Shown: one piece after another, positions 16,902-26,443 of the stretch
How positions within the stretch are numbered: position 1 is the first letter of the stretch
Layout of the letters: each line of letters starts with the position of its first letter
NCBI GenBank assembly: GCA_946479475.1
Contig: CAMLGG010000024.1
Span: 1 to 33,395 of the forward strand
Length of the DNA: 33,395 bases
Reading direction: 5' to 3'
From: an uncultured Ideonella sp.
GTDB lineage: Bacteria > Pseudomonadota > Gammaproteobacteria > Burkholderiales > Burkholderiaceae
Position numbers and translations under genes: made by a program
The notes under the pieces: generated by a model
What the model saw: only the letters and a program-made list of their open reading frames with translations
Databases searched by the model: none
What the model was told of the DNA's origin: nothing

Positions 16902-19862
16902 TCAGAACTTGGCGTTCAGGGTCAGCGACACGCGACGGCCCATCGCGTCGTACACCACCGGGTAGGTGTTGCCGTTCGTGAAGCCGGAGCCGTTGTTGCG
17001 CAGCGGCGGGTCCGTGTCCAGCACGTTGTTGACAGCCGCCGACAACGTGATGTTCTTGGTGGCCTTGTACGAAGCGCCAATGTCGAAGTAGTCCACCGCC
17101 TTCAGGGTCTTGACGAGCGGCTGATATCCGCCGGCCAAGTGCGGGTCGCTGCTGCTCGCATCGATGTCGACGGAATCGATGTGCCGCCAGTTCAGCGTCA
17201 GGTCCACGTTCCACGGCGAGCGCCACGTTGTCCGCAGCGAATGACGCCACTGCGGCAACGGGGTGCCGCAAGTGGCGCCATAGAAGCCAGCGCAGTCGTA
17301 CGAACCCAGGCCGGGCGCGTCTTCCGCTTCAAACTTCTTCAGCCAGGTGCCCTTGAAGGCGAAGTCGAGGCGCCCCATTCCTTCCAGTCGAAGCTGGTAA
17401 TCCGCCCCAACATCGAGACCTTCGGTCTCCTTGAAGCCGAGGTTCTGGTTGGGCGACCCGATGTAGGCGTCGCTGGACAGCCACAACGTACCCGCGGCGT
17501 CGCGGTGGATGAGGTTGCAGAAGAACGGATTGCCGGTGTCCAGGCACGTGGCCAGCGTCGTCGGCGCGGGGATGTTCCCGATCACGTCGTCCACCCGCAT
17601 GTGGAAATAGTCGAACGTGAGGTTCAGGTCCTTCACCGGGTTGATCACGAAACCCAGCGTCCAGCTCTTCGAGGTCTCAGGCTTCAACTTGGTGTTGCCT
17701 GAGAACAGCGCGTTGTACTGTCCCGCCGGGTTGTCGATCACGTGGCCATACTGACCCGCCGTCACGCCGGTGCGGGCGCAAGCCTCCGCCGAGGCAGCAG
17801 GCTCCGGTATGGCAGTGTTCGGGTCGAAGTCGCCTGCACACGGATCGGAGTCGTTGTCGTACAGGCCGATGGCGGCCGTCGAGAACAACACGATGATGTT
17901 GGCGGCGCGCGTGGCCTTCTGGGCGCTGGCACGGACCTTCAGGAGGTCGTTGGGCGCCCACTCGAGACCGAAACCCCAGGTGTTGGTCTTCTGGCCGGTG
18001 CTGTAGTCGGAGTATCGATAGCTGGCGTTGATCGCCAGGAGGTCCGCCCACGGCGCCTTCTCGATGATCGGCATCCTCAGCTCGGTGAAGATGTCGGTCA
18101 CGTCGAACTTGCCTGCCACGCCGATGGTCGGCCCACCCTGTCCGGCAAGGTCACCGGTGGTGAAGGCCGTGTCGGTGCTGAGGTCCATCTCCTCCGCCCG
18201 ATGCTCGACGCCGAACGCCATGCCGAGACCGGACTTCGCCCAGGGCGTCTTGACGCCGTAGCCGGTCAGGTCGCCGTTGACCGAGGCCGACACGATCTCG
18301 GTCGAAGTGAAGCCCTTCTGGAACCCAGGAGTCGCCAGGTAGTTCACCGCCTCCGGCGTGACGCCACCCAGGCTCCAGATGTTGTAGGGCACGCAGTTCG
18401 GATCCGTGCCGTCCAGGGCCGACCGGCAAACGGCCTGGCCCGTCTCCGGATCGGTCACGACGTCCAGCGCCCGGATGCTGCGAGAGATGGAGAAATCGTT
18501 CTTGTAGGTCTCCTGGAAGATCACCTTGCCGACCAGCGCGGACACGTCGTAGGACCAGGAATCGCTCAGGTCGCCCTTCACCCCGACAACGCTGCGGAAG
18601 GACGTGTGTCGGATGTCATCCTGCCGCGGCCCACCTTCGATGTTGCGGCGCAGGATGGTCAAGGGCGCAGTGTCCCCCGACTTGTTGAAGGTACGCGGGT
18701 CCGGCGTCGTGGAGCCGTCCGGATTGACGATCACCCAGGCTTGATTCGCCTCGTTCAGCGCATCCTTCCAGGCCTGCGACAGAAGCGGGTTGTCGTAGTT
18801 CACCGTGACACCGACGCCGAACAGGCCCGACGGAGCGATCTGCGCGACGGTATGGTCGTCGTGGAAGCCGAACTCGCCATAGACGCGAGCCTTCTCGCTC
18901 AGGTCATAGTGAGCCGTGGCATAGGCGCTGTAGCGCTCGGACGGACGCTGGAAGTAGTTGGTCGGGCCGAAGTTGTAGGGGTCGTTCCAGTCGCGCACGC
19001 CGCCGTTGGCGTCGGCCACCGTCAGGGCCGCAAAGTCGGAGAACTGTCCGGTCAGGAACAGACCCGGATAGCTGGTGCCCGAGCCGCCGCAGGACCATCC
19101 CGCCGCGGTGGCGGTCAAGGCACAGTTGGAGAAGTCACGCTGATCTTCACGCAGTGCATCTTCGGTCTTCTTCGCCAGGAACAGCGTCGCGTTGCCTTTG
19201 CCATCCGCGAAGTTGCCGCCCAGCGTGATGCTGAAGTCGGTCACCTTGCCGTCGGCACCCTTGTCGCCCGGCAGCGTGTAGCCCTTGGCCGCGTTGGCAG
19301 CCTTCACGCCGTCCGAGGTGTGCTGCTGGTGGTTGTAGAACTCATGGTTGAGATCGATCGCGATCCCCTCGAACTTGTCTTCGAGGATGAAGTTCACCAC
19401 CCCGGCAACCGCATCAGAACCGTAGATCGCAGAAGCGCCGCCCGTAAGGATCTCGACGCGCCGGATCAGCGACACCGGAATCTGGTTCAGGTCCGCAGCC
19501 AGTTGGCGAGGACTACCAGCCGGCAGGCGACGCCCATTCACCAAAACGAGGGTCCGCTCGGCACCGAAGTTGCGCAGGTTGACGGTCGCCGCACCAGTCG
19601 CACCGTTCGACACGGCACCGCCCTGGTCGGCAAAGACCTGCGGCAGGTTGTTCAACAGCTGCTCGGCATTGCGGACGCCTTCCATCTGGATGGCCTCCTT
19701 GCCCAGAACGACCACGGGCGAGGTGCCTTCGGTTTGGACCGTCTTGATGCGAGACCCGGTGATCTCGATGCGCTCTTGCGCCATGGCCGAGCCGGACGCC
19801 AGGACAATTCCGCCGCCGAAGGCGAGGACCAAGCTCTTGCAGAGCCTTGTTTTCTGGAACAT
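16902..19862 (-). CDS. TonB-dependent outer-membrane receptor 1
   Basis: A 986-residue outer-membrane importer. The signal peptide MFQKTRLCKSLVLAFGGGIVLASGSAMA (cleavage after about residue 28) leads into a TonB-box-like RIEITGSRIKT. The plug domain has EGVRNAEQLLNNLPQVFADQGG, TVNLRNFGAERTLVLVNGRRLP and RRVEILTGGASAIYGSDAVAGVVNFI. The rest is a large beta-barrel ending VSLTLNAKF with C-terminal phenylalanine. Several closely spaced cysteine pairs lie in predicted extracellular loops. ATG at 19862 has AGGAG eight bases upstream; in-frame codons extend further up (ATG at 19916) and are partly conserved with receptor 2. The substrate is unknown. The family is the large SusC-unrelated TBDR group common in Caulobacter, Xanthomonas and Burkholderiales. 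It lies downstream of receptor 2 and the TPR-sulfotransferase, with its own leader. Confidence 0.93.
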   Translation of the reverse strand: MFQKTRLCKSLVLAFGGGIVLASGSAMAQERIEITGSRIKTVQTEGTSPVVVLGKEAIQMEGVRNAEQLLNNLPQVFADQGGAVSNGATGAATVNLRNFGAERTLVLVNGRRLPAGSPRQLAADLNQIPVSLIRRVEILTGGASAIYGSDAVAGVVNFILEDKFEGIAIDLNHEFYNHQQHTSDGVKAANAAKGYTLPGDKGADGKVTDFSITLGGNFADGKGNATLFLAKKTEDALREDQRDFSNCALTATAAGWSCGGSGTSYPGLFLTGQFSDFAALTVADANGGVRDWNDPYNFGPTNYFQRPSERYSAYATAHYDLSEKARVYGEFGFHDDHTVAQIAPSGLFGVGVTVNYDNPLLSQAWKDALNEANQAWVIVNPDGSTTPDPRTFNKSGDTAPLTILRRNIEGGPRQDDIRHTSFRSVVGVKGDLSDSWSYDVSALVGKVIFQETYKNDFSISRSIRALDVVTDPETGQAVCRSALDGTDPNCVPYNIWSLGGVTPEAVNYLATPGFQKGFTSTEIVSASVNGDLTGYGVKTPWAKSGLGMAFGVEHRAEEMDLSTDTAFTTGDLAGQGGPTIGVAGKFDVTDIFTELRMPIIEKAPWADLLAINASYRYSDYSTGQKTNTWGFGLEWAPNDLLKVRASAQKATRAANIIVLFSTAAIGLYDNDSDPCAGDFDPNTAIPEPAASAEACARTGVTAGQYGHVIDNPAGQYNALFSGNTKLKPETSKSWTLGFVINPVKDLNLTFDYFHMRVDDVIGNIPAPTTLATCLDTGNPFFCNLIHRDAAGTLWLSSDAYIGSPNQNLGFKETEGLDVGADYQLRLEGMGRLDFAFKGTWLKKFEAEDAPGLGSYDCAGFYGATCGTPLPQWRHSLRTTWRSPWNVDLTLNWRHIDSVDIDASSSDPHLAGGYQPLVKTLKAVDYFDIGASYKATKNITLSAAVNNVLDTDPPLRNNGSGFTNGNTYPVVYDAMGRRVSLTLNAKF

Positions 19863-20041
19863 ACGTGCCACTCCTAGAAGGTTGATCGATAGACCCTGTC
19901 GCAAAGCAAGACGCATGCAAGTCTCGTGAAGCCCGAATGTGTCTACCTCGCAAACATGTGGGTCACGATTGTCAAGGAACCTATCTGAGGTCCTGCCCCC
20001 GGGAAACCCTCTCCGGGCGCTCACGTGTTGTGTTTGCGCAC
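19863..20041 (-). promoter_or_regulatory. Leader/promoter region of TonB receptor 1, conserved with receptor 2
   Basis: Blocks identical or nearly so to the region before receptor 2 are present in the same order. Read on the minus strand they are GTGCGCAAACACAACA (20041-20026), AGGGTTTCC (20010-20002), GGTTCnnTGACAATC (19981-19967), GGCTTCACGAGA (19933-19922), ATCAACCTTC (19886-19877) and AGGAGTGGnACGTATG at the start codon (19875-19860). TTGACA (19975-19970) could be a -35 hexamer, but no -10 at normal spacing stands out. Conservation outside coding sequence in two paralogues implies shared regulation, or recent duplication of promoter plus signal peptide. Confidence 0.65.
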
Positions 20042-20090
20042 GCGGCACGGCGCAGGCGCAGCGCCTGCGCCGTCGCACCTCATCGAATGC

Positions 20091-21566
20091 TCAGGCCTGG
20101 CTTCGCCCCAGGGCCGCCAGCAACGGTCCCACGTGCGACCGGTAATGGCGCCAGCGGCCTGATGACCCCTTGTACAAGGGCTTGCGAACCTGCCAGTTGC
20201 TCGGTGTCGCAACGCGTGCCACGGCCTGATGGAAGCTCAGGCAGGCGTCGTCCCAGGGCAGATCGCAGAAACGGAGCAGCGACTCGATCACCGGCCGCGG
20301 CCGGGCGACGAGCTGGTCATAGTCGACATCGTGAATGTCTTGCGGGTACAACGCCTTCCAGTGAGCCATCAGCCTGGCGTACTGCCGGTACCAGTGCGCA
20401 GCGTCGAGAAGGCTCGTCGCATACGCCATTGCGGGACCGAGATGGGTGAAGTAGAGGGAAAGGCAGTTGTCTATCGGGTCGCGCCGAGTGTGGATGACGC
20501 GGGCCCTTGGAAACATCGCCTTGATCAGCCCGATGTAGAGAAAGTTGTCCGGGCGCTTGTCGGTCACGACGCCGGCATCCGCTTCAGGACAGCGGGTCGC
20601 CACGCCCTCGAGATAGGCCCTGCGCCATCTCGCGAGCGACTCCGCGCTGATCTCGGCAAAGGGCCGCTCCAGGGGCAACACTTCCCCGCGTGCCAGGACA
20701 GGCAAGAGATCGAGTTCGCCGCCCGGCGTGACGGCGCCATGGCTTGCGAGAATGGTCTCCACCAAGGTCGACCCGGACCGGAACATCCCGCAGATGAATA
20801 GCGCAGGCCGGTCCTCCTCGGGCGTGGAGCTTGCGGCTGTCGGCACCGGGAAAGCCTCGATGATGCGGTCGACGTATCGCTCGTATACCTCGGGCCTGTA
20901 GTGATAGGCGCCGGAGGCTCCTCGCAGGGCCTGGTTGGCCGCAGCATATGCGGCGAACGCCTCGTCGTAGGCACCCACCAAGTCCAAGGATTTCCCGAGG
21001 GCAAAACCCAGATCGGCTCTGTCGGCGGGGGTGGCCTCAGGGCGCTCCAGCGCGCGCCGGATGCGCAGTATCAATTCGTCGTCCGGCCCGGCGAGTCGGC
21101 TCACGTTCGCCAGGCGGGAAAGAGCCAGTGGATGGCCAGGCTGTATGCGCAACGCACATTCGTACGCCGAGGCAGCCTCCGAGGAGTTGCCGTCTTGCTC
21201 CAGGAGGTTGCCGAGGTTGACCCATGCCTGCGTGAAACCCGGGTTCAGCGCCAGCGCCTTGCGCAGCTCCAATCGGGCCTCGCCCGGACGTCCGAGGTGG
21301 GTGGCCTGAATGGCGGCCCGATTGAGGTGCGCCTCCTCGGCCGCCTCAACCCCCAAGTCGATGGCACGCTGGTACGCCGCCAGCGCGGCGTCGAAGTCCC
21401 TGGTCAGGGTCTGGAGGTATCCGAGGTTGTACCAACCGTCGGCCTGGTCAGGATGGCTCGCCAGCAGCTCTTGGTAGGCCCGCACGGCCTCGACCCGACG
21501 TCCGGCCTGCATGAGGGCCTCCGCTCGGGCATTGAGGTGGTCCTGTCTCGATGCCATGGTGACCAT
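20091..21566 (-). CDS. TPR repeat - sulfotransferase fusion protein
   Basis: A 491-residue protein. Residues about 7-215 are tetratricopeptide repeats (ADGWYNLGYLQTLTRDFDAALAAYQRAIDLG, AWVNLGNLLEQDGNSSEAASAYECALRIQPG). The C-terminal half is a sulfotransferase. Its 5'-phosphosulfate loop is PALFICGMFRSGSTLVETIL (255-274), followed by GGELDLLP with Glu284 where tyrosylprotein sulfotransferases carry the catalytic base. VTDKRPDNFLYIGLI and ARVIHTRRDPIDNCLSLYF give the 3'-phosphate-binding Arg and Ser. The architecture is the bacterial TPR-sulfotransferase type, distantly related to protein-tyrosine sulfotransferases. The acceptor is unknown. The start is ATG 21566 or ATG 21557; neither has a clear ribosome site. 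It sits between the two TonB receptors in the same orientation, 106 bases after receptor 2, and could be co-transcribed with it. Confidence 0.9.
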   Translation of the reverse strand: MVTMASRQDHLNARAEALMQAGRRVEAVRAYQELLASHPDQADGWYNLGYLQTLTRDFDAALAAYQRAIDLGVEAAEEAHLNRAAIQATHLGRPGEARLELRKALALNPGFTQAWVNLGNLLEQDGNSSEAASAYECALRIQPGHPLALSRLANVSRLAGPDDELILRIRRALERPEATPADRADLGFALGKSLDLVGAYDEAFAAYAAANQALRGASGAYHYRPEVYERYVDRIIEAFPVPTAASSTPEEDRPALFICGMFRSGSTLVETILASHGAVTPGGELDLLPVLARGEVLPLERPFAEISAESLARWRRAYLEGVATRCPEADAGVVTDKRPDNFLYIGLIKAMFPRARVIHTRRDPIDNCLSLYFTHLGPAMAYATSLLDAAHWYRQYARLMAHWKALYPQDIHDVDYDQLVARPRPVIESLLRFCDLPWDDACLSFHQAVARVATPSNWQVRKPLYKGSSGRWRHYRSHVGPLLAALGRSQA

Positions 21567-21634
21567 GATGAGGGGAAGTCAGCCGGCCAGGAAAAGAATC
21601 GCCCGCAGGGCCGAAGCCGAGCGGGCGGTGCACT

Positions 21635-21658
21635 GGAGCGGCGCCTTAGCGCCGCCCC
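21635..21658 (-). other. GC-rich stem-loop between TonB receptor 2 and the TPR-sulfotransferase
   Basis: A 10-bp stem with one mismatch (GGAGCGGCGC / GCGCCGCCCC) and a four-base loop begins 14 bases past the receptor 2 stop. No T-run follows in the minus direction. It may limit read-through into, or set the expression ratio with, the TPR-sulfotransferase gene. Confidence 0.45.
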
Positions 21659-21672
21659 AGGTCAACTCCAGG

Positions 21673-24258
21673 TCACTTGAAGGAGTACTTCGCGCCTAGA
21701 TAGAAGAACTGACCACGCGACGAATACAGCTCGGCAAAGCCCATCTGCGTATAGGTATTGCTCGTTCCGTTCTGCAAGCTCAGCGGGGGCATGCGGTCCA
21801 GGGCGTTCTTGATGCCGCCGGTGAACTCCCAGTTGTTCAGGCCCGTGTACTGGACCTGCAGATCGAGTTCCTCGAAGTTGCCCACGCGGCGACGGCCCGA
21901 AGCCGCGACGGCGTCGGGGAACGGCTGATCCGAGTCCCAGAAGCCGCCCACCGTCTTCCAAGTGCCGGACAGGATCCAGTTGCCGAGATCCGTCTGCGCC
22001 TGGAAGCTGTTGCGGAAGTAAGGCTTGGCGTAGGTGCCCAGGTACTCGGCCCACTCGTCGCCCGCTGCCGAACGGCTGCGATCCACCGAGTAGTAGGTCA
22101 ACACGTTGCGGAAGCTGACCTTGCCGACGGGAGTGTCGCCCAGGCGCAACCGCGCATCCAGGTCAACGCCCGCGGTTTCGCGCTGAGCAATGTTCTGGAG
22201 GTTGGTGTAGACGTAGTAGCGGGGGCCGATCTTGGCCCACAGGCCCTGGTCCAGCGCGTCGGAGATGGTGGGGCTCGAAATCTCGTCCTTCTTCTCGATC
22301 TTCCACAGATCAACGCCGACGCTGAACATGTTGTTCGGCTCGATGATGATGCCGACGTTGTACGTCTTGCCCTTCTCCGGCCCGAGGTCAGGGTTGGAAC
22401 CGTTGACCTGGAATGCATTGACCAGGCACTGGCCCGGAGCGGCCGGAATGCCCAGCACCTCGCAGTCATGATCTGCCGTCAGCGTGGTGGCACCCTCCTC
22501 CTGGGCACCGAACAGCTGCTTCAGCACCGGGGCGCGGAAGCTCTCGGTGTACGAAGCGCGAAGCACGAGGCTTTGCACTGGCGTGTAGCGGAATCCGACC
22601 TTCGGGCTGGTGTTGTGCCACTTCGGATAGTGGTCGTAGCGCACCGCGACCTGACCCTCCAAGTCCTTCAGGATGGGCAGTTGCAGCTCTGCATAAGCGG
22701 CGCTGGAGTTGCGAGAAGCGTCCACGGCCGCTTGCTGGATGCTGCCGACCACCTTGCCTTCCTGGGTCAGCGGATCTGGCGTATCGGTCAGCGTCTCGCG
22801 ATAGAAGGCCGCGCCGACCGCGTACTTCGCAGTTCCGCCAGGCAGCCGGAACAGGTCGCCGCTGACCTGGGCATTGGCGGTTTCCAGCACCGACTTGCCG
22901 ACACGCTTGGGCGTGACCTTGAGGCTGTCGACCAGGTCCTGGTCGTTGGTGCTCACGGTCGGGTCGATCTGGCCGCTGCCCGTCGCCGCATACCAGAGAT
23001 CGGCGTTGAAGTAGTTGCTGTCGTCGTTCGTGACCTTGCTTTCGCCGTGGCTCACGCTCAACTTCCAGTCGAGCCCGAAGTTGTAGCCCTCCAGTCCCGC
23101 CGCGACGTTGATGAAGTCGGACTTGCGCTTGGTCGTGCGGGGGCCACCTTGCATGAAGCGGCCGGCGATGTACACCTGACCGGTGCCGTTGCCGTCGGCG
23201 TCAAGGATCTCGTACGGGCGTTGCGACTCGTCGATGATCGGGACGATGAAGTAGTCCGGCACCGGATGAGCCAGGAACGTGTCCTTGGAGGTCGAGTACA
23301 GCAGCTCGCCGAAGCCCTTGATGTCGTCGGTGACCTTCACCGTCCCCAGGACCAGGCCGCTCAGGCGATCGGCACCGTTGTAGGCGCTCAGCAGGCTGGC
23401 GTTGAAGTCGTAGCGGCAGATGTTGTTGTCGCCGAGCTGGTCGGCCGGGCAGTCGCGGTAGGTCACGCCGACCAGGCCGCCGGTCAGCGGATCGACGACG
23501 TTGCCGTAAGGAGAGAAACTGCTTCGACCATCGCGCGGGGCGCCGAAGCGACGGAAGTCGACCGACCTGGAAATGTCCCGGTCCTTGCGCAGGATCGGAT
23601 CACGCTTGAAGTAGTCGAGGCCGACGAGGATGTTGTAGCGATCCTTGTCATAGTCTCCGAAGCCTGCTGCCACGCTCAGGCGGTTCTCGGCGCCGTCGCC
23701 GCGGCTGCTCACGCCATAGCTGACGGAGACATCGAGACCGCGGTAGTCCTGCTTGGTGATGAAGTTCACCACGCCAGCCACGGCGTCCGCGCCGTAGATG
23801 GCCGAGCCGCCGTCCTTCAGGATTTCGATGCGCTCGATCGCGCTGACGGGCAGCGAGTTGATATCGAAGGCAGCACCGGCGCCCGAAGAGTCATACAGCG
23901 CGTTGACCGGCAGACGACGACCGTTCAAGAGCACCAGCGTTTCGCTGGAGGACAGCCCGCGCAGTCGAATGTTGGCCGTCCCAGAGCCGGCAGGCGAGTT
24001 CGAGGCGAGTTCACCTTGGTCGAAGATGTCGATCGAGGGAATCGAGTGCAGAAGTTCGTTCAGCGAAGTCGCGCCGGTGCGCTCGATCTCCTTGCGGGAG
24101 ATCACTTCGACTGGTGCCGGTCCTTCGACCGACGTCCGCTTGATGGCGGAACCGGTGACTTCGACCCGCTGCACCTCCTGTGCGAATGCGGGTCCCGCAA
24201 GCATCGTGCCGCCGAACGCAAGCACCAGGCTCGCGCACAGCGTGTTTTTCCGGAACAT
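21673..24258 (-). CDS. TonB-dependent outer-membrane receptor 2
   Basis: An 861-residue outer-membrane importer. The signal peptide MFRKNTLCASLVLAFGGTMLAGPAFA (cleavage after about residue 26) closely resembles that of receptor 1. The TonB-box-like RVEVTGSAIKR is followed by a plug domain with SLNELLHSIPSIDIFDQGE, TANIRLRGLSSSETLVLLNGRRLPVNAL and IERIEILKDGGSAIYGADAVAGVVNFITKQDYRG. A beta-barrel follows, ending GQFFYLGAKYSFK. Loop cysteine pairs are present (DCPADQLGDNNIC and CEVLGIPAAPGQC). ATG at 24258 has AGGAG eight bases upstream; an in-frame ATG at 24318 would give a conserved 20-residue extension. Outside the signal and plug the barrel differs strongly from receptor 1, so the substrates may differ. 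The TPR-sulfotransferase gene follows. Confidence 0.93.
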   Translation of the reverse strand: MFRKNTLCASLVLAFGGTMLAGPAFAQEVQRVEVTGSAIKRTSVEGPAPVEVISRKEIERTGATSLNELLHSIPSIDIFDQGELASNSPAGSGTANIRLRGLSSSETLVLLNGRRLPVNALYDSSGAGAAFDINSLPVSAIERIEILKDGGSAIYGADAVAGVVNFITKQDYRGLDVSVSYGVSSRGDGAENRLSVAAGFGDYDKDRYNILVGLDYFKRDPILRKDRDISRSVDFRRFGAPRDGRSSFSPYGNVVDPLTGGLVGVTYRDCPADQLGDNNICRYDFNASLLSAYNGADRLSGLVLGTVKVTDDIKGFGELLYSTSKDTFLAHPVPDYFIVPIIDESQRPYEILDADGNGTGQVYIAGRFMQGGPRTTKRKSDFINVAAGLEGYNFGLDWKLSVSHGESKVTNDDSNYFNADLWYAATGSGQIDPTVSTNDQDLVDSLKVTPKRVGKSVLETANAQVSGDLFRLPGGTAKYAVGAAFYRETLTDTPDPLTQEGKVVGSIQQAAVDASRNSSAAYAELQLPILKDLEGQVAVRYDHYPKWHNTSPKVGFRYTPVQSLVLRASYTESFRAPVLKQLFGAQEEGATTLTADHDCEVLGIPAAPGQCLVNAFQVNGSNPDLGPEKGKTYNVGIIIEPNNMFSVGVDLWKIEKKDEISSPTISDALDQGLWAKIGPRYYVYTNLQNIAQRETAGVDLDARLRLGDTPVGKVSFRNVLTYYSVDRSRSAAGDEWAEYLGTYAKPYFRNSFQAQTDLGNWILSGTWKTVGGFWDSDQPFPDAVAASGRRRVGNFEELDLQVQYTGLNNWEFTGGIKNALDRMPPLSLQNGTSNTYTQMGFAELYSSRGQFFYLGAKYSFK

Positions 24259-24450
24259 ACGTACCACTCCTGAGTCTGGAAGGTTGATGGACAAACCCTT
24301 CTGCAAACGGGTCGACATGTCGCTCTCGTGAAGCCAGCATGTATCCGTCATGCAGACATGTGAACGGATTGTCACTGAACCGTTTTCACGGCTCGCTACC
24401 AGGAAACCCTTTAGGCGCTGTTTTGCGGTGGAAATGTTGTGTTTGCGCAC
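24259..24450 (-). promoter_or_regulatory. Leader/promoter region of TonB receptor 2, conserved with receptor 1
   Basis: It carries the same ordered blocks as the receptor 1 leader. Read on the minus strand they are GTGCGCAAACACAACA (24450-24435), AGGGTTTCC (24410-24402), GGTTCnnTGACAATC (24381-24367), GGCTTCACGAGA (24335-24324), ATCAACCTTC (24288-24279) and AGGAGTGGnACGTATG at the start. Spacing between blocks varies by a few bases. The outermost 16-base block is fully identical in both leaders and about 175-190 bases from the ATG, a good candidate activator or repressor site. Confidence 0.65.
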
Positions 24451-24566
24451 CACACTCGCGGCCGAATTCGACTTGTCTAGTCAATCCGATCAGAAATGCG
24501 CGCCGCATTGGCCGCATGACCGGGCAGCGAGACGCCCGGGCAGGTCTTCTTCGAACCGGGAGCCCG
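24451..24566. other. Intergenic remainder between receptor 2 leader and the ABC ATPase gene
   Basis: The 308-base gap 24259-24566 contains the receptor 2 leader and then about 115 bases following the stop of the ABC ATPase gene. A short CCGGGC / GCCCGG hairpin (about 24520-24539) is the only structure seen and has no T-run. No gene or clear terminator is visible. Confidence 0.5.
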
Positions 24567-26423
<1,857 letters not shown>

Positions 26424-26443
26424 GGGGATCCAGTCCGGCCGCG

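Noticed and set aside
17742..19877. Long plus-strand open frame antisense to TonB receptor 1, and a similar one at 22468-24273 antisense to receptor 2
   Set aside because: Both mirror a complete TonB receptor on the other strand and have no recognisable motif.
16821..24566. Search of the receptor-cluster gaps for a small ribosomally made precursor peptide
   Set aside because: The gaps are short and filled by terminators, hairpins or the receptor leaders; no separate small frame with a ribosome site was convincing.
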